Below the pieces are notes generated by a model, which was not told the origin of the DNA, searched no databases, and worked only from the letters and a program-made list of their open reading frames with translations. Shown here piece after piece: positions 1 through 11,108 of a stretch of DNA of 64,000 bases; position 1 is the stretch's first letter; every line of letters begins with the position of its first letter. Origin of the DNA: Enhygromyxa salina (lineage in GTDB: Bacteria; Myxococcota_A; Polyangia; Nannocystales; Nannocystaceae); contig NZ_PVNK01000263.1 of NCBI RefSeq assembly GCF_002994615.1, positions 62,001 through 126,000 on the forward strand, given 5' to 3'. Position numbers and translations under genes: made by a program.

Positions 1-873
1 TCGTGCTGCAGCCGGGCCACGTCCCGGGCGCTCGGTGGGCTGCGCCGCGGCAGCTTGAGCACAACAACCAAATCGTCATGCTGACGCCGCGCCCGGACCA
101 CCCGGCTCTCCCTGCCTTCATGAACGGAATCGAGGACTGTGTATTGACTGAAGGTGGTCATGGAAAAACGCGGCAAATGCGTACAGTGCAATCGCGCTTG
201 CGCGGAAATGGCCAAAGGAGGCCAGGTTTCAGCCGCCAGTCGCCCACAGAGCGTAGAGACCTCTTGCACACAAGTCAACGCACTCCTGCCACCATTGGCC
301 CCACCCCTCCCAGGTGGGACCAGTGGTGGTACATTTTCGCGCTGGCAAGTGCGGCAATCACGTGATCCTATCCAAGCCAGTTATGGGACCATGGACAGGT
401 CCCCAGCCGCGATCGCTCGTGAATCGAGCGATTGTGGCACGACGACGCACGGCCACCGACAACAAAACGTGCGCCTCGAGACTACCGCCGAGCGTGGACC
501 AATGATCTGCTCGCGGTCTTGCTCGACCGCTCGATCTCATCGTGCGGGTGCGTGCCGTCATCTCGCCGCCGTGCTTGCACGCGGTGCGAAACCACGGCGT
601 GCTCGCGGACGACACCGACCGGGTGCTCGCCGGGCTCGAGCTCGCTGCCCGCCGCAGCGCCAAGACCTCGGGTGGGTCGGCCGCCAGCGAGTGCTCGCCC
701 GAGCGAGCACGCCGAGCGACCACGCGCCGGTGACGACGTAGGCAAGATTGAGAAATCCGTGGCGCGAGAGTTCAAACTCTTCGATGCGAGGATCGATAAA
801 ATGGAAACCCTCGAGGAGAAGCTGGGATCGGGCATGGGAGATACGAACATAGAAAGGTTGGCAAAGTTGATAG
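1..873. other. Region without a supportable gene
   Basis: No convincing gene was found. Several overlapping open frames exist, as expected at this GC content, but none has recognisable domains, a ribosome binding site with a sensible start, or consistent codon choice. One frame around 748-960 gives a charged, helical-looking stretch (beginning KIEKSVAREFKLFDARIDK) that could be the remains of a gene, but it has no credible start and runs into nonsense downstream. The stretch is probably decayed accessory DNA. Confidence 0.4.
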
Positions 874-1287
874 AGGAGTGCCAGGCGGAGTCGGGCACCC
901 TGTATTCCTGTAAGCCGGATCTCGCTCGGCTTCAGCGTCTCCTCGGGCGACAAGCCCAAGCCGCTCGAGTTCGGGATCGAGACGCGACCCGACGCCAAAG
1001 TCACGATCGGAGACATTAGCGTGCAGGCCGACAGCGAGGGCAAGGCCGCCGTCGAGATCCCCCTCGCTACAATCATGGTTACCGTCGAGCCGCGCGAGAA
1101 CCTGCCCGATCGTCCCGGGGATTACGAGTGGAAGACCGCTTTTCCCGTCGTGATCGAAGCCGGCGGAACCAAGCACGAGCTCGAGCTCAAGGTCGACCGC
1201 CGCTGGTCGGGTGCGAAGCGCGACCGTCCGGGGTACTTACCCGGGGATCCGAGCGTCGGACAACGTTCGCTCGACCTCGCCGCCTGA
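874..1287 (+). pseudogene. Fragment of a beta-rich hypothetical protein
   Basis: This frame is open from 874 and ends at the TGA at 1285-1287. From about 920 it reads like a genuine beta-strand-rich protein (for example RPDAKVTIGDISVQADSEGK, then ELELKVDRRWSG), resembling an Ig-like or peptidase-regulatory-like extracellular segment. There is no good start codon: the first GTG in frame is at 1021, in the middle of the protein-like stretch, and stop codons precede 874. The tail after about 1205 no longer looks like coding sequence. I read it as a gene fragment; function unknown. Confidence 0.3.
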
Positions 1288-1428
1288 CGGGCGCGACCTG
1301 ATTTTGGCCGCGACGGTCTCGCCGCGCCTCGAGTCTGAGGCTTCGAGCAAGCTGAGCGCGATCTCGCGCCACTCGTTGCCGAGGCAGAGAGATCTCTGGC
1401 CGAGTCGAGCGCGGCGAGGTCCACCTGC

Positions 1429-1797
1429 ATGTGTCGAGTGGCCCTCGGACACCGCCGAGCCAGCGCTGCGCCCCTTGCGCCGCCCAAAAATACCGGGTTG
1501 GATGCCCTTACCACACTGGCTTGGTGTGTGGGGGCGCTCGTCCTGGTCGCCGGGGGGCTGCTGCCGGCCCTGGCTGGCGCCGCGCGGAGCGTCGACGCCG
1601 AGCTTGGCGGCGGGGCGAGCCTCTGGGTGGTCTGGGCGGGGTGGATCGGGCGCGGGCTGCTGACCCTGGCCCTGGTCGCCGCGCTGGTCGGTGTGATCGA
1701 GCGACTGGTCAGCGCCCGCCGCCTGTGGCAGGGATTGCATCTGACCCGCGCACAGGCCCGCGAGCGGGCCCGGGCGTCCGGCGATCGCCGACCTTGA
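1429..1797 (+). pseudogene. FlhB/YscU-like membrane fragment
   Basis: A 122-residue frame with two hydrophobic segments (about residues 29-50 and 66-88) followed by the basic stretch LTRAQARERARASGDRRP. In the FlhB/YscU/HrcU family (type III secretion export-switch proteins) the last membrane helix is followed by a conserved linker of the kind MTRQEVKDExKxxEGDP, and the match in pattern and position is good. The four-helix N-terminus and the cytoplasmic domain with its NPTH autocleavage motif are missing, and a stop codon follows at once. It is either a remnant of an export-apparatus gene or an unrelated small two-helix protein. It ends 30 bp before priA. Confidence 0.4.
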
Positions 1798-1827
1798 CGC
1801 GCGCGGGCATCTCAGCGAGGTCGAAGC

Positions 1828-4461
<2,634 letters not shown>

Positions 4462-4490
4462 ACGGGGTTCCTTAGACCCCCCTGGGCGGG

Positions 4491-4694
4491 TTTCTTTAGA
4501 CCCCCCTGAGCGTTTTAGACTTTGCCACACGGCGGCCGCTTCGCGGCCGGTCGCTCGGTTTTCTTTAGACCCCCCTGGGCGTTTTAGACTTTGCCACACG
4601 GCGGCCGCTTCGCGGCCGGTCGCTCGGTTTTCTTTAGACCCCCCTGGGCGTTTTAGACTTTGCCACACGGCGGCCGCTTCGCGGCCGGTCGCTC
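4491..4694. repeat. Three tandem copies of a 69-bp repeat
   Basis: Three nearly identical units start at about 4491, 4559 and 4628 (period 69). Each contains CTTTAGACCCCCCTG, GTTTTAGACTTTGCCACAC and a strong hairpin CGGCCGC-TTC-GCGGCCG. A shortened extra copy of the first segment lies at 4467-4490, next to the priA stop codon. No reading frame is credible. A copy of the TTAGAC/TTTGCCACAC part recurs in inverted orientation at 4829-4866. Confidence 0.85.
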
Positions 4695-4781
4695 GATAGC
4701 TCGCTCTGTGGGTCGGTATGAGCTTCGCGCTGGTCTGCGTGGCCCCCTAAGAGGGGGCTCCTATACGTGCTAAGGAGGGGC
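4669..4781 (+). repeat. 113-bp direct repeat, copy 1
   Basis: This segment begins with the CGGCCGC/GCGGCCG hairpin, continues through GATAGCTCGCTCTGTGGGTC and ends with the hairpin GCCCCCT-AAG-AGGGGGC and AAGGAGGGGC. The same 113 bp recur at 5091-5203 with only a couple of changes. The two copies bracket the inverted and 42-bp repeats between them. Confidence 0.85.
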
Positions 4782-4816
4782 ATGCGTATGCGAGGGGGCT
4801 CTTAGGTGTCGCTAGG

Positions 4817-4892
4817 GGTCTCCGAGGCGTGTGGCAAAGTCTAAGATGCCCAGGGGGGTCTAAAAGAGCTCACTGACCACGCCTCGGAGACC
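4817..4892. repeat. Perfect 15-bp inverted repeat around an inverted copy of the 69-bp unit
   Basis: GGTCTCCGAGGCGTG at 4817-4831 is the exact reverse complement of 4878-4892. The segment between them (GTGTGGCAAAGTCTAAG, CCAGGGGGGTCTAA) is the reverse complement of the core of the 69-bp unit found at 4491-4694. The transcript of this area could form a long stem. Confidence 0.8.
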
Positions 4893-5090
4893 CACGGCCT
4901 CACTTAAGAGGTCAGTCACCACGTCTCAGAGACCCCCAGCCTCATCTAAGAGGCCACTCTCCACGCCTCAGAGACCCCCAGCCTCATCTAAGAGGCCACT
5001 CTCCACGCCTCAGAGACCCCCAGCCTCATCTGAGAGGCCACTCTCCACGCCTCAGAGACCCCCAGCCTCATCTAAGAGGCCACTCTCCAC
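4878..5090 (+). repeat. Five tandem copies of a 42-bp repeat
   Basis: Units begin CACGCCTCAGAGACCCCCAG and restart at about 4879, 4920, 4962, 5004 and 5046; the last four are almost identical and the first is more diverged. There are no unique spacers between units, so this is a simple minisatellite rather than a CRISPR array. Confidence 0.85.
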
Positions 5091-5203
5091 GGCGGCCGCT
5101 TCGCGGCCGGTCGCTCGATAGCTCGCTCTGTGGGTCGGTATGAGCTTCGCGCTGGTCTGCGTGGCCCCCTAAAAGGGGGCTCCTATACGTGCCAAGGAGG
5201 GGC
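5091..5203 (+). repeat. 113-bp direct repeat, copy 2
   Basis: Second copy of the 113-bp segment at 4669-4781, differing mainly at AAAAGGGGG versus AAGAGGGGG in the distal hairpin and GCCAAGG versus GCTAAGG. It ends about 120 bp before the start of the next gene, so it may lie in that gene's leader. Confidence 0.85.
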
Positions 5204-5322
5204 TTTAGGTATGCGAGGGCGAGGTTCTGAGAGGGGGCGAGGCTGTGAACGGTGGCTGCGTGTTGGGCGCGGGTGGCTTTGGGCACTTCTGCCCTGGGCT
5301 TGCTTTGGTAATCTCTCGCCGC

Positions 5323-7995
5323 GTGACGCCGGAGATCCTGATCGTCGGCGACCCGGCCGGACGCCGCCAGCTCGCCGACCAGATCGCGGCGAATGGTTAT
5401 GGCGTGGCGCTGTGTTCGCCACGTGAGCTCAACCGGCGGGTGAGGACCAGCTCCCCGCCCGCGGCGATCGTCGCGTGCATCAGCGACCTCGACGCCGACG
5501 TGCTGCTCGCCGGCCTGCGGCGAACCCGAGCGGGCGCCTCGATCCCGGTGATCTTGTACGGGCGCCTCGGCGGCAACTTGCGCGATCTCGCCGACGTCCT
5601 CGACATCGGGGCCGACCACTTCGTCGAGGAGCCGGCGGACGAGGTCGAGCTTCGCCACGCGCTCGCGCAGTTCGTGCGACCGAGCGGAGCCGCGCGGGGT
5701 CCCGTGTCGCGGGGGCGTGACTACGAAGACGAGCGGGGGCCGAGGCACGACGGGCGCGCGCGGGGGCCGAGGCGGGACAGCCAAGCTGGCGATCCGCGCA
5801 GCGATCGAGACCCGCGCGGTGAACCAGGCCCGGGCGACGAGCGACGCGATGAGCGAGATGGGCCCAGGCGTCGGAAGCGGCCCCGGGGCGCGGCGCTGGG
5901 GGAGCTCCATCGGACCCTCGATCGCCTCGAGGAGTCCCTGCGCAGCGACGACTCGCGCTCGGACCCCGAGCTGGCGCAGATGGGCCTCGACGGCATCCCC
6001 GACGTGGATCCACCGGGCGACGAGTCGAGCGATCCTCTGATCACGGAGATCGGGGAGCACATCCGGGGGAGGTCGGGCTCCTACGAGCCGGTCCGCGGCG
6101 ACGGACTGAGGCCTCTGGCCCGCGCTCGCCGGGACCCGCTCGATCGCGCGCCGGAGCGAGACCGGCCGCGCTCGCGGACCGTCGAGATGGGGCGCTCGCG
6201 GCGTCCGCCCGACCCCGATCACGACACCGGGCCCGGCCGCCGGAGTTGGCGAGACTCGCCGAGCGAGGAGACCGGCTCGGGCCGGGGGAGCTCGTCGAGC
6301 TCGCGGACCCGGGCCTGGGATCGCGCCGAGCACGAGGGCCCGCTGCGGCGCGGCCGTGAGCGCCCGGATGAGGGCCGGAGCAGCTCGCGCTCGAGCGCCG
6401 TGCTGCTCGGTCGCCGCCCGGGGCGGGACGCGGGCCGCGAGTCGGCCCGACCCGAGCGGGAGCCGCCTCGGTCGGGGCGGGAGCCGTCCGAGAGCACCGG
6501 GCGCTTCGACCCCCACGCGCGCGACACCCTCTGGCCCGTCGACGACTTCGACCCGAGCGAGTCCACGATGATCCGGCGCGAACGCAGCAGCGCGACGACC
6601 CGTCGGCGCAGCCTGGGGGGCTGGACGGGAGACGGGAGCCCCGGAGATTCCCCCCGGGCCCGCGGCGATCGTGGCCGCGGCTCGGATGCGGGGCGGTCGA
6701 TGGCGCGTGGTCGCGCTCCGAGTCGCGAGCCGACCCAGAGCCTCGAGCCCGAGCCCAAGCCCAAGCCCGAGCCCAAGCCCGAGCTCAGCGAGGCGCCTCC
6801 GCGCAGCGACGAGCCCGAGCCCGCCAAGACCCCGCGAGCTCGTCGCGCCGGCCGAAGCATCGCGCCCACCCGGCCCTCGGCGCCGAGCCTGCGCATCGAT
6901 CCGAGCTTGCGCGAGTCGGGCAAGCTGAGCGCCGACACCGACGTCGCAACGATCCTGTGGGCGCTCCACGAACAGCGCTTCACTGGCAAGCTCCGGCTCA
7001 ACCGCCAGCGGATCGAGAAGCAGGTCTGGCTCCACGACGGCGAGGCCGTGTTCGCGCGCAGCACGGCGACCCGCGACCGGCTCGTCGACGGGCTGTTGCG
7101 CCGCGGCGTGCTGACCCGCCCGCAGTACGAGACCGCGCGGCGGCTCGCGGCCAAGGAGCCGCGCCGCGCGGGGCAGCTGCTGGTCGACGCCGGCTTCCTC
7201 AAGAGCCGCGAGCTCGACGTGCTGCTGCGCGACCACCTCGCCCGGGTCATCGACGCGACCTTCGTCTGGTCCGAGGGCAGCTGGACGAGCGAGCCCGGCG
7301 AGCGGACCGACGAGCCGATCCAGCTCGAGGTCCCGATGGCCGCGCTGGTCCTCGACGGGGTCCGCTATCGCTGCGACGCCAGCGAGCTCGAGGATCGCCT
7401 GACCCGGCGCGTGGGCGGGCGTGGCCCGCTGGTCCCGCGTCTGCGGGCCGGGACCGACGAGCTCGGTGAAGATCGGCGCGCGGCCGTCGACGCGGTCATC
7501 GACGAGCTCGGCGAGCGCTTTCGCCTGCTGCCCGAAGAAGAGTCGTGGCTGCGGCGCTTCGACGGCCGCCACGGCGTCGCGGCGCTGCTCGCCGACGGGG
7601 CCGACGAGCAGGCCTTGTTCGCGCTGCTGTTCACCCTCGACCTGGCCGGCTACGTCGACCTGCGCGAGGAGGCCCAGCCGCCCGCGCTCGGCGACCGCGA
7701 CCCGAGCCAGGTCGACAGCGAGCGGATCCTCGAGCGCCTGCGCCTGGCCCGAGAGGCCGACTATTTCGAGCTCCTGGGAGTCACGCGCGACGCCTCGCGC
7801 AGCGAGATCCGCCAGGCGCACACGGAGCTGAGCTCGACCTTCGAGGACGAGGCGCTCGAGGACGAGTCTCGCCGCCGCCACGTTCGCGAGCTGCGCGAGC
7901 TCCGGGCCGCGATCGAAGAGGCGCGCGACATCCTGGCTGACGACGCGATGCGCTCGGCCTACCTCGCGCACCTCGGCGATCCGAGCCAGGTCTGA
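5323..7995 (+). CDS. Receiver-like / DUF4388 / J-like regulatory protein
   Basis: An 890-residue protein of three parts. Residues 1-115 resemble a response-regulator receiver fold ([18 protein letters not shown], then VILYGR and GADHFVEEP), but the usual phosphoacceptor Asp environment is not clear. About 120-540 is a long Arg/Asp/Ser/Pro-rich, probably disordered linker with a lysine-proline repeat near its end. From about 545 there is a DUF4388-type domain ([17 protein letters not shown], then [13 protein letters not shown]) of the kind found in myxobacterial motility and signalling proteins, and the last 80 residues ([20 protein letters not shown]) are J-domain-like but lack HPD. GTG 5323 is preferred; GTG 5245 would add 26 non-conserved residues. 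A terminator hairpin overlaps the stop. Confidence 0.75.
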   Translation: MTPEILIVGDPAGRRQLADQIAANGYGVALCSPRELNRRVRTSSPPAAIVACISDLDADVLLAGLRRTRAGASIPVILYGRLGGNLRDLADVLDIGADHFVEEPADEVELRHALAQFVRPSGAARGPVSRGRDYEDERGPRHDGRARGPRRDSQAGDPRSDRDPRGEPGPGDERRDERDGPRRRKRPRGAALGELHRTLDRLEESLRSDDSRSDPELAQMGLDGIPDVDPPGDESSDPLITEIGEHIRGRSGSYEPVRGDGLRPLARARRDPLDRAPERDRPRSRTVEMGRSRRPPDPDHDTGPGRRSWRDSPSEETGSGRGSSSSSRTRAWDRAEHEGPLRRGRERPDEGRSSSRSSAVLLGRRPGRDAGRESARPEREPPRSGREPSESTGRFDPHARDTLWPVDDFDPSESTMIRRERSSATTRRRSLGGWTGDGSPGDSPRARGDRGRGSDAGRSMARGRAPSREPTQSLEPEPKPKPEPKPELSEAPPRSDEPEPAKTPRARRAGRSIAPTRPSAPSLRIDPSLRESGKLSADTDVATILWALHEQRFTGKLRLNRQRIEKQVWLHDGEAVFARSTATRDRLVDGLLRRGVLTRPQYETARRLAAKEPRRAGQLLVDAGFLKSRELDVLLRDHLARVIDATFVWSEGSWTSEPGERTDEPIQLEVPMAALVLDGVRYRCDASELEDRLTRRVGGRGPLVPRLRAGTDELGEDRRAAVDAVIDELGERFRLLPEEESWLRRFDGRHGVAALLADGADEQALFALLFTLDLAGYVDLREEAQPPALGDRDPSQVDSERILERLRLAREADYFELLGVTRDASRSEIRQAHTELSSTFEDEALEDESRRRHVRELRELRAAIEEARDILADDAMRSAYLAHLGDPSQV

Positions 7996-8020
7996 GTCGA
8001 GCGCTGCGCGCTCGACTCAG
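7992..8020. terminator. Hairpin overlapping a stop codon
   Basis: A perfect 13-bp inverted repeat (CTGAGTCGAGCGC / GCGCTCGACTCAG, loop TGC) that includes the TGA stop of the DUF4388 gene. There is no T-run, as is common for GC-rich genomes. The core TCGAGCGC-TGC-GCGCTCGA recurs at 47374-47392 after another gene. Confidence 0.65.
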
Positions 8021-8028
8021 GCCTACTC

Positions 8029-8375
8029 GTCTTCAAGGGGCCTTTCAAAAGGCCCCTCGCTGCGGCGGCGAAGCCCCCTCCGCTCACCCCAAACGCTCGA
8101 CTCTCGGCGAGTAGTGGTCTTCAAGGGGCCTTTCAAAAAGGCCCCTCGCTGCGGCGGCGAAGCCCCCTCCGCTCACCCCAAACGCTCGACTCTCGGCGAG
8201 TAGTGGTCTTCAAGGGGCCTTTCAAAAAGGCCCCTCGCTGCGGCAGCGAAGCCCCCTCCGCTCACCCCAAACGCTCGCCTCTCGGCGAGTAGTGGTCTTC
8301 AAGGGGCCTTTCAAAAAGGCCCCTCGCTGCGGCGGCGAAGCCCCCTCCGCTCACCCCAAACGCTCGCCTCTCGGC
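8029..8375 (+). repeat. Four tandem copies of an 89-bp repeat
   Basis: Units start with GTCTTCAAGGGGCCTTTC at 8029, 8117, 8206 and 8295 (period 88-89). Each contains the perfect hairpin AGGGGCCTTT-CAA-AAAGGCCCCT followed by CGCTGCGGCGGCGAAGCCCC and CCCAAACGCTCG. A single copy lies at 16986-17073 and a deleted copy at 52081-52114. In all three places the repeat lies just downstream of a stop codon and in the same direction as the upstream gene, which suggests a 3'-end or terminator function. Read on the minus strand it stays open and extends neighbouring reading frames. Confidence 0.85.
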
Positions 8376-8600
8376 TCGTACTAGCCTCGAAGACGAGGCG
8401 GTGCCCTTCTCGTCGTCGATCGCGACCTCGGGCGTGATGTCGAGTTCGGCGACCACGCCGATCTGCGCGGCGCCGTCGCCGTCCGAGACCTGGGTTGGGT
8501 CGCCGCAGGCGGCGAGGGGCAGCGTCGAACCGGTGATCAGACTCAGTCCAATCAGCAGAGCACGCAACCTGTTCGTAGCTCGCCCGCCCGAATCGATCAC
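8262..8600 (-). pseudogene. Small lipoprotein overrun by the 89-bp repeat
   Basis: The N-terminal 70 residues look real: GTG start, a basic n-region, the hydrophobic stretch LRALLIGLSLITGST and a lipobox LAAC followed by an acidic mature part (ELDITPEVAIDDEKG). From about residue 72 the frame enters the 89-bp repeat array in antisense and encodes repeat-derived residues (RRAFGVSGGGFAAAARG) until a chance stop. The natural C-terminus is therefore missing or replaced. It is transcribed away from fmt. No homologue was recognised. Confidence 0.5.
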
Positions 8601-8622
8601 ATCCGAAGCGGCTGGGGGGGTC

Positions 8623-8785
8623 TAACAGCCCGTGGTGCAATGCCTCGCGCCGCCTCGCTTGGCCTTTTCGCCGAGGGCTTTGTCGCCAAAACTTGCAGTA
8701 CGCCCGGTACAGCGGCGTTTTGGCTTCGCGCCCTCGGCGAAAATTCCGGCGCGAGGCGACACGATGCATTGCACCACGGGCTGCT
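8623..8785. repeat. 163-bp hairpin element, full copy 1
   Basis: The ends TAACAGCCCGTGGTGCAATG and CATTGCACCACGGGCTGCT are inverted repeats, and complementarity continues almost all the way to the centre (GCCAAAAC...GTAC-GCCCG-GTAC...GTTTTGGC), giving arms of about 80 bp. Another full copy is at 54315-54477 and left halves are at 54524-54605 and 60259-60340. It is inserted between a small lipoprotein gene and fmt. No coding capacity; it looks like a MITE- or REP-type non-autonomous element. Confidence 0.8.
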
Positions 8786-8836
8786 AAACGAACCCGGGGC
8801 GTGCGCGAACCCGTGCTCGTGATAGCTTCCCGGGCC

Positions 8837-9793
8837 GTGGCCGATTCGCCCCAGCTCCGCGCCGTGTTCATGGGTTCGCCCGACTTTGCTGTGCCCTCGC
8901 TCCACGCGGTCGCGCGCCGCTGTGAGCTGCGGGCGGTCGTCAGCCAGCCCGACCGCCCGGCCGGCCGCGGGCGCAAGCTCCGGCCGCCCGCGGTCAAGGT
9001 CGCGGCCGAGGCCCTCGGGGTCCCGGTGTTGCAGCCGACCAAGGTCCGCAAGGGCCGGCTGCGCGCGCTGCTCGAGCCCTTCGAGCCCGAGCTGATCGTG
9101 GTGACGGCGTACGGGCGGATCCTCGGGGCCGACGTGCTCGAGCTGCCGACCCACGGCTGCGTCAACGTCCACGCCTCGCTGCTGCCGCGCTGGCGCGGGG
9201 CGGCGCCGATCCAGCGCGCGGTCCTGGCCGGCGACGCGCAGACCGGCGTCGCGATCATGCGCATGGACCTCGGCTGCGACACGGGCCCGGTCTATCGCAT
9301 GCGCGCGACGCCGATCGGCCCCGAGGAGACCTCCGGCGAGCTGTTCGAGCGCCTCGCGGTCCTCGGCGGCGAGGTCCTCGACGAGTTCCTGACCGAGTTC
9401 CCCGAGGTCCCGCCGCCGCGAGATCAGGCCGAGCTCGACGGCGAGCCGGTCCACGCGGCCAAGCTCGACAAGGCCGAGGGCGAGGTCGACTGGTCGCGCG
9501 CGGCGACCGAGGTCATCGATCACGTCCGCGGGATGGATCCCTGGCCGGCCGCCTACAGCACGCGCGCGGGGGCCCGCCTCAAGCTGTTCGCGGCCGCGAA
9601 CAGCGAGCGCGCGCGCCCGCCCGAGGCCGCGGCGGGGACCGTGCTGGGCGTCGACGCCCAGGGTCTGCACGTGTGCTGCCGCGACGCGGTCGTGTGCATG
9701 GGGCAGCTCCAGGGGCCCGGCAAGCGCCGGATGTCCGCGCGCGACTACGCGGCCGGCCACCCCTTCGCGGACGCGGAGCGCCTCGGCACGTGA
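8837..9793 (+). CDS. fmt: Methionyl-tRNA formyltransferase
   Basis: The enzyme transfers the formyl group of 10-formyltetrahydrofolate to initiator Met-tRNA. The 318-residue product starts RAVFMGSPDFAVPSL, carries the formyltransferase signature NVHASLLPRWRGAAPIQ near residue 110-125 with the catalytic His, GVAIMRMDLGCDTGPV near 140-155 with the catalytic Asp, and the C-terminal domain motif GPGKRRMSARDYAAG. Length is normal for the family. GTG 8837 is chosen; the frame remains open upstream only because it reads through the hairpin element. The stop overlaps the GTG start of the next gene by 4 bp, implying co-translation. def is not adjacent. Confidence 0.95.
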   Translation: MADSPQLRAVFMGSPDFAVPSLHAVARRCELRAVVSQPDRPAGRGRKLRPPAVKVAAEALGVPVLQPTKVRKGRLRALLEPFEPELIVVTAYGRILGADVLELPTHGCVNVHASLLPRWRGAAPIQRAVLAGDAQTGVAIMRMDLGCDTGPVYRMRATPIGPEETSGELFERLAVLGGEVLDEFLTEFPEVPPPRDQAELDGEPVHAAKLDKAEGEVDWSRAATEVIDHVRGMDPWPAAYSTRAGARLKLFAAANSERARPPEAAAGTVLGVDAQGLHVCCRDAVVCMGQLQGPGKRRMSARDYAAGHPFADAERLGT

Positions 9794-10824
9794 GCGGGGG
9801 CGCGGGCAGGCTCGCTTTGGTTCTCGTCGCGCTCGCGCTCGGGGCCTGTGAGCGCGGCCCGAAGCCCGGGGGCGAGGCCCAAGCTGGCGAGCGGGATCCC
9901 GGGCTCGATCTCGGCGGAGTCCGGGCCAGCGCGGTCGACGGGCTCGAGGCCGCGGCCCGCGACCCGGCGGTCGCTAGCTCGCTCGGCCTCGCCGCCCGGC
10001 TCGAGGATCCCGCGGTCGAGGCCGCGGTCGCGCGCCTGCTCGCGCGCGTGGCCAAGGATCCGGAGCTCGCGCGCGCATCCGAGCAGCTCTTCGCCCGGCT
10101 CGAGCACAGCGCGGCCACGCGCGCGGCGCTCGTCGACTACGCCCGCCAAAACCCCGAGCTCGACGTCGCGGCGATCAGCGAGGGCTTCGTCGGCTTCGTC
10201 GACGAGCGGCTCACCCGACCCGAGCTGGCGGCGCGGCTCGAGCAGGGCCTGCGCGCCGAGCTGCGGGCCACGGACGTGGTCCTCGCGCCCGTGCTGATCG
10301 CCGAGGCTGGCGGGGCCGCAACGATCGCGGAGGGGGTCGTCGCGCGGCTCGAGGATCCGAGCTTCGAGGCGTCAGCGCGCGAACGCCTGGGCCGCGAGTC
10401 GCAGGCTCTCCAGGCGCGGCTCGAGCGACGACTGGCGGATCCCGCCCGGGCGGGCGAGCTCCTCGTCGGCCTCCGGGCGACCCTCGCGTCCGAGGCCGCC
10501 GCGCTCGCGCTGGCCGAGATCATCGATCTCGAGCGCAGCGCGGAGCTGCTCGCCGAAGCGCTGACTCGGGCCCTGGCCGACGAGCAGGTCCGCGCGCGTT
10601 CTGAGCAGCTGTTCACGCTCGCGCTCGTCCAGCCCTTCGACGCGCTCGCGTTCGACGACGCCCTCCGAGCCCTGCTCGCCGAGCCGGTCGTCGCCCTGGA
10701 GGCCGCGGCCCTGCTCTCGGCCCTCGCCCGCGAGCCTGCGGTGCGCACCCGCGTGGCTCGGCTCTCGGCGCTCTACGTCGACCAGGCGGGCTTCGACGCC
10801 CAGCTTCTCGACGCGCTCGATTAG
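9790..10824 (+). CDS. Alanine/leucine/arginine-rich lipoprotein of unknown function
   Basis: A 344-residue putative lipoprotein starting at GTG 9790, which overlaps the fmt stop codon (GTGA). Signal peptide LALVLVALALGAC with the lipobox Cys at about residue 20. The mature part is almost entirely helical, rich in Ala, Leu, Glu and Arg, with recurring phrases such as ARLEDPxxEA and LARVAKDPELA, reminiscent of HEAT- or armadillo-like helical repeats, but no family was recognised. Its coupling to fmt is probably positional rather than functional. Confidence 0.75.
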   Translation: MSGGAGRLALVLVALALGACERGPKPGGEAQAGERDPGLDLGGVRASAVDGLEAAARDPAVASSLGLAARLEDPAVEAAVARLLARVAKDPELARASEQLFARLEHSAATRAALVDYARQNPELDVAAISEGFVGFVDERLTRPELAARLEQGLRAELRATDVVLAPVLIAEAGGAATIAEGVVARLEDPSFEASARERLGRESQALQARLERRLADPARAGELLVGLRATLASEAAALALAEIIDLERSAELLAEALTRALADEQVRARSEQLFTLALVQPFDALAFDDALRALLAEPVVALEAAALLSALAREPAVRTRVARLSALYVDQAGFDAQLLDALD

Positions 10825-11108
10825 TGTTCAGGCCAAGCAGGCCTGCTGACCGCGCGAGAGGGCGCCCGGCCGTCCGGGGCGGGGTCACCCCCCGCCAGGA
10901 GCCGAGCGCAAAAAGGCGAGGGGAGGTCCGAGCTCGGGGGATCGCCGTACGAGACAGTGTCCAACGTTCCTGGCCAGACTCCAGCCCGAGGAGATCAGCT
11001 TTCAGATCTCGAAGTCGCGCCCCTGAGGCCGGACTTGCGCGAAGAAGTTCGGGCCCAGGGGACACTCGGCTCGTGACAGCGGACCGCCGCGCGCTCTACA
11101 GTCAACCC

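Noticed and set aside
260-400. Insertion-sequence end resembling IS21-type termini
   Set aside because: The GGTGGGACCAGTGGTGG stretch only vaguely recalls such ends; no transposase fragment or inverted partner was seen.
4878-5090. CRISPR array
   Set aside because: The 42-bp units follow one another without unique spacers, and no cas gene is present.
5068-7971. 967-codon open frame on the minus strand
   Set aside because: It is antisense to the DUF4388 gene and begins within the repeat block; composition is that of a shadow frame.
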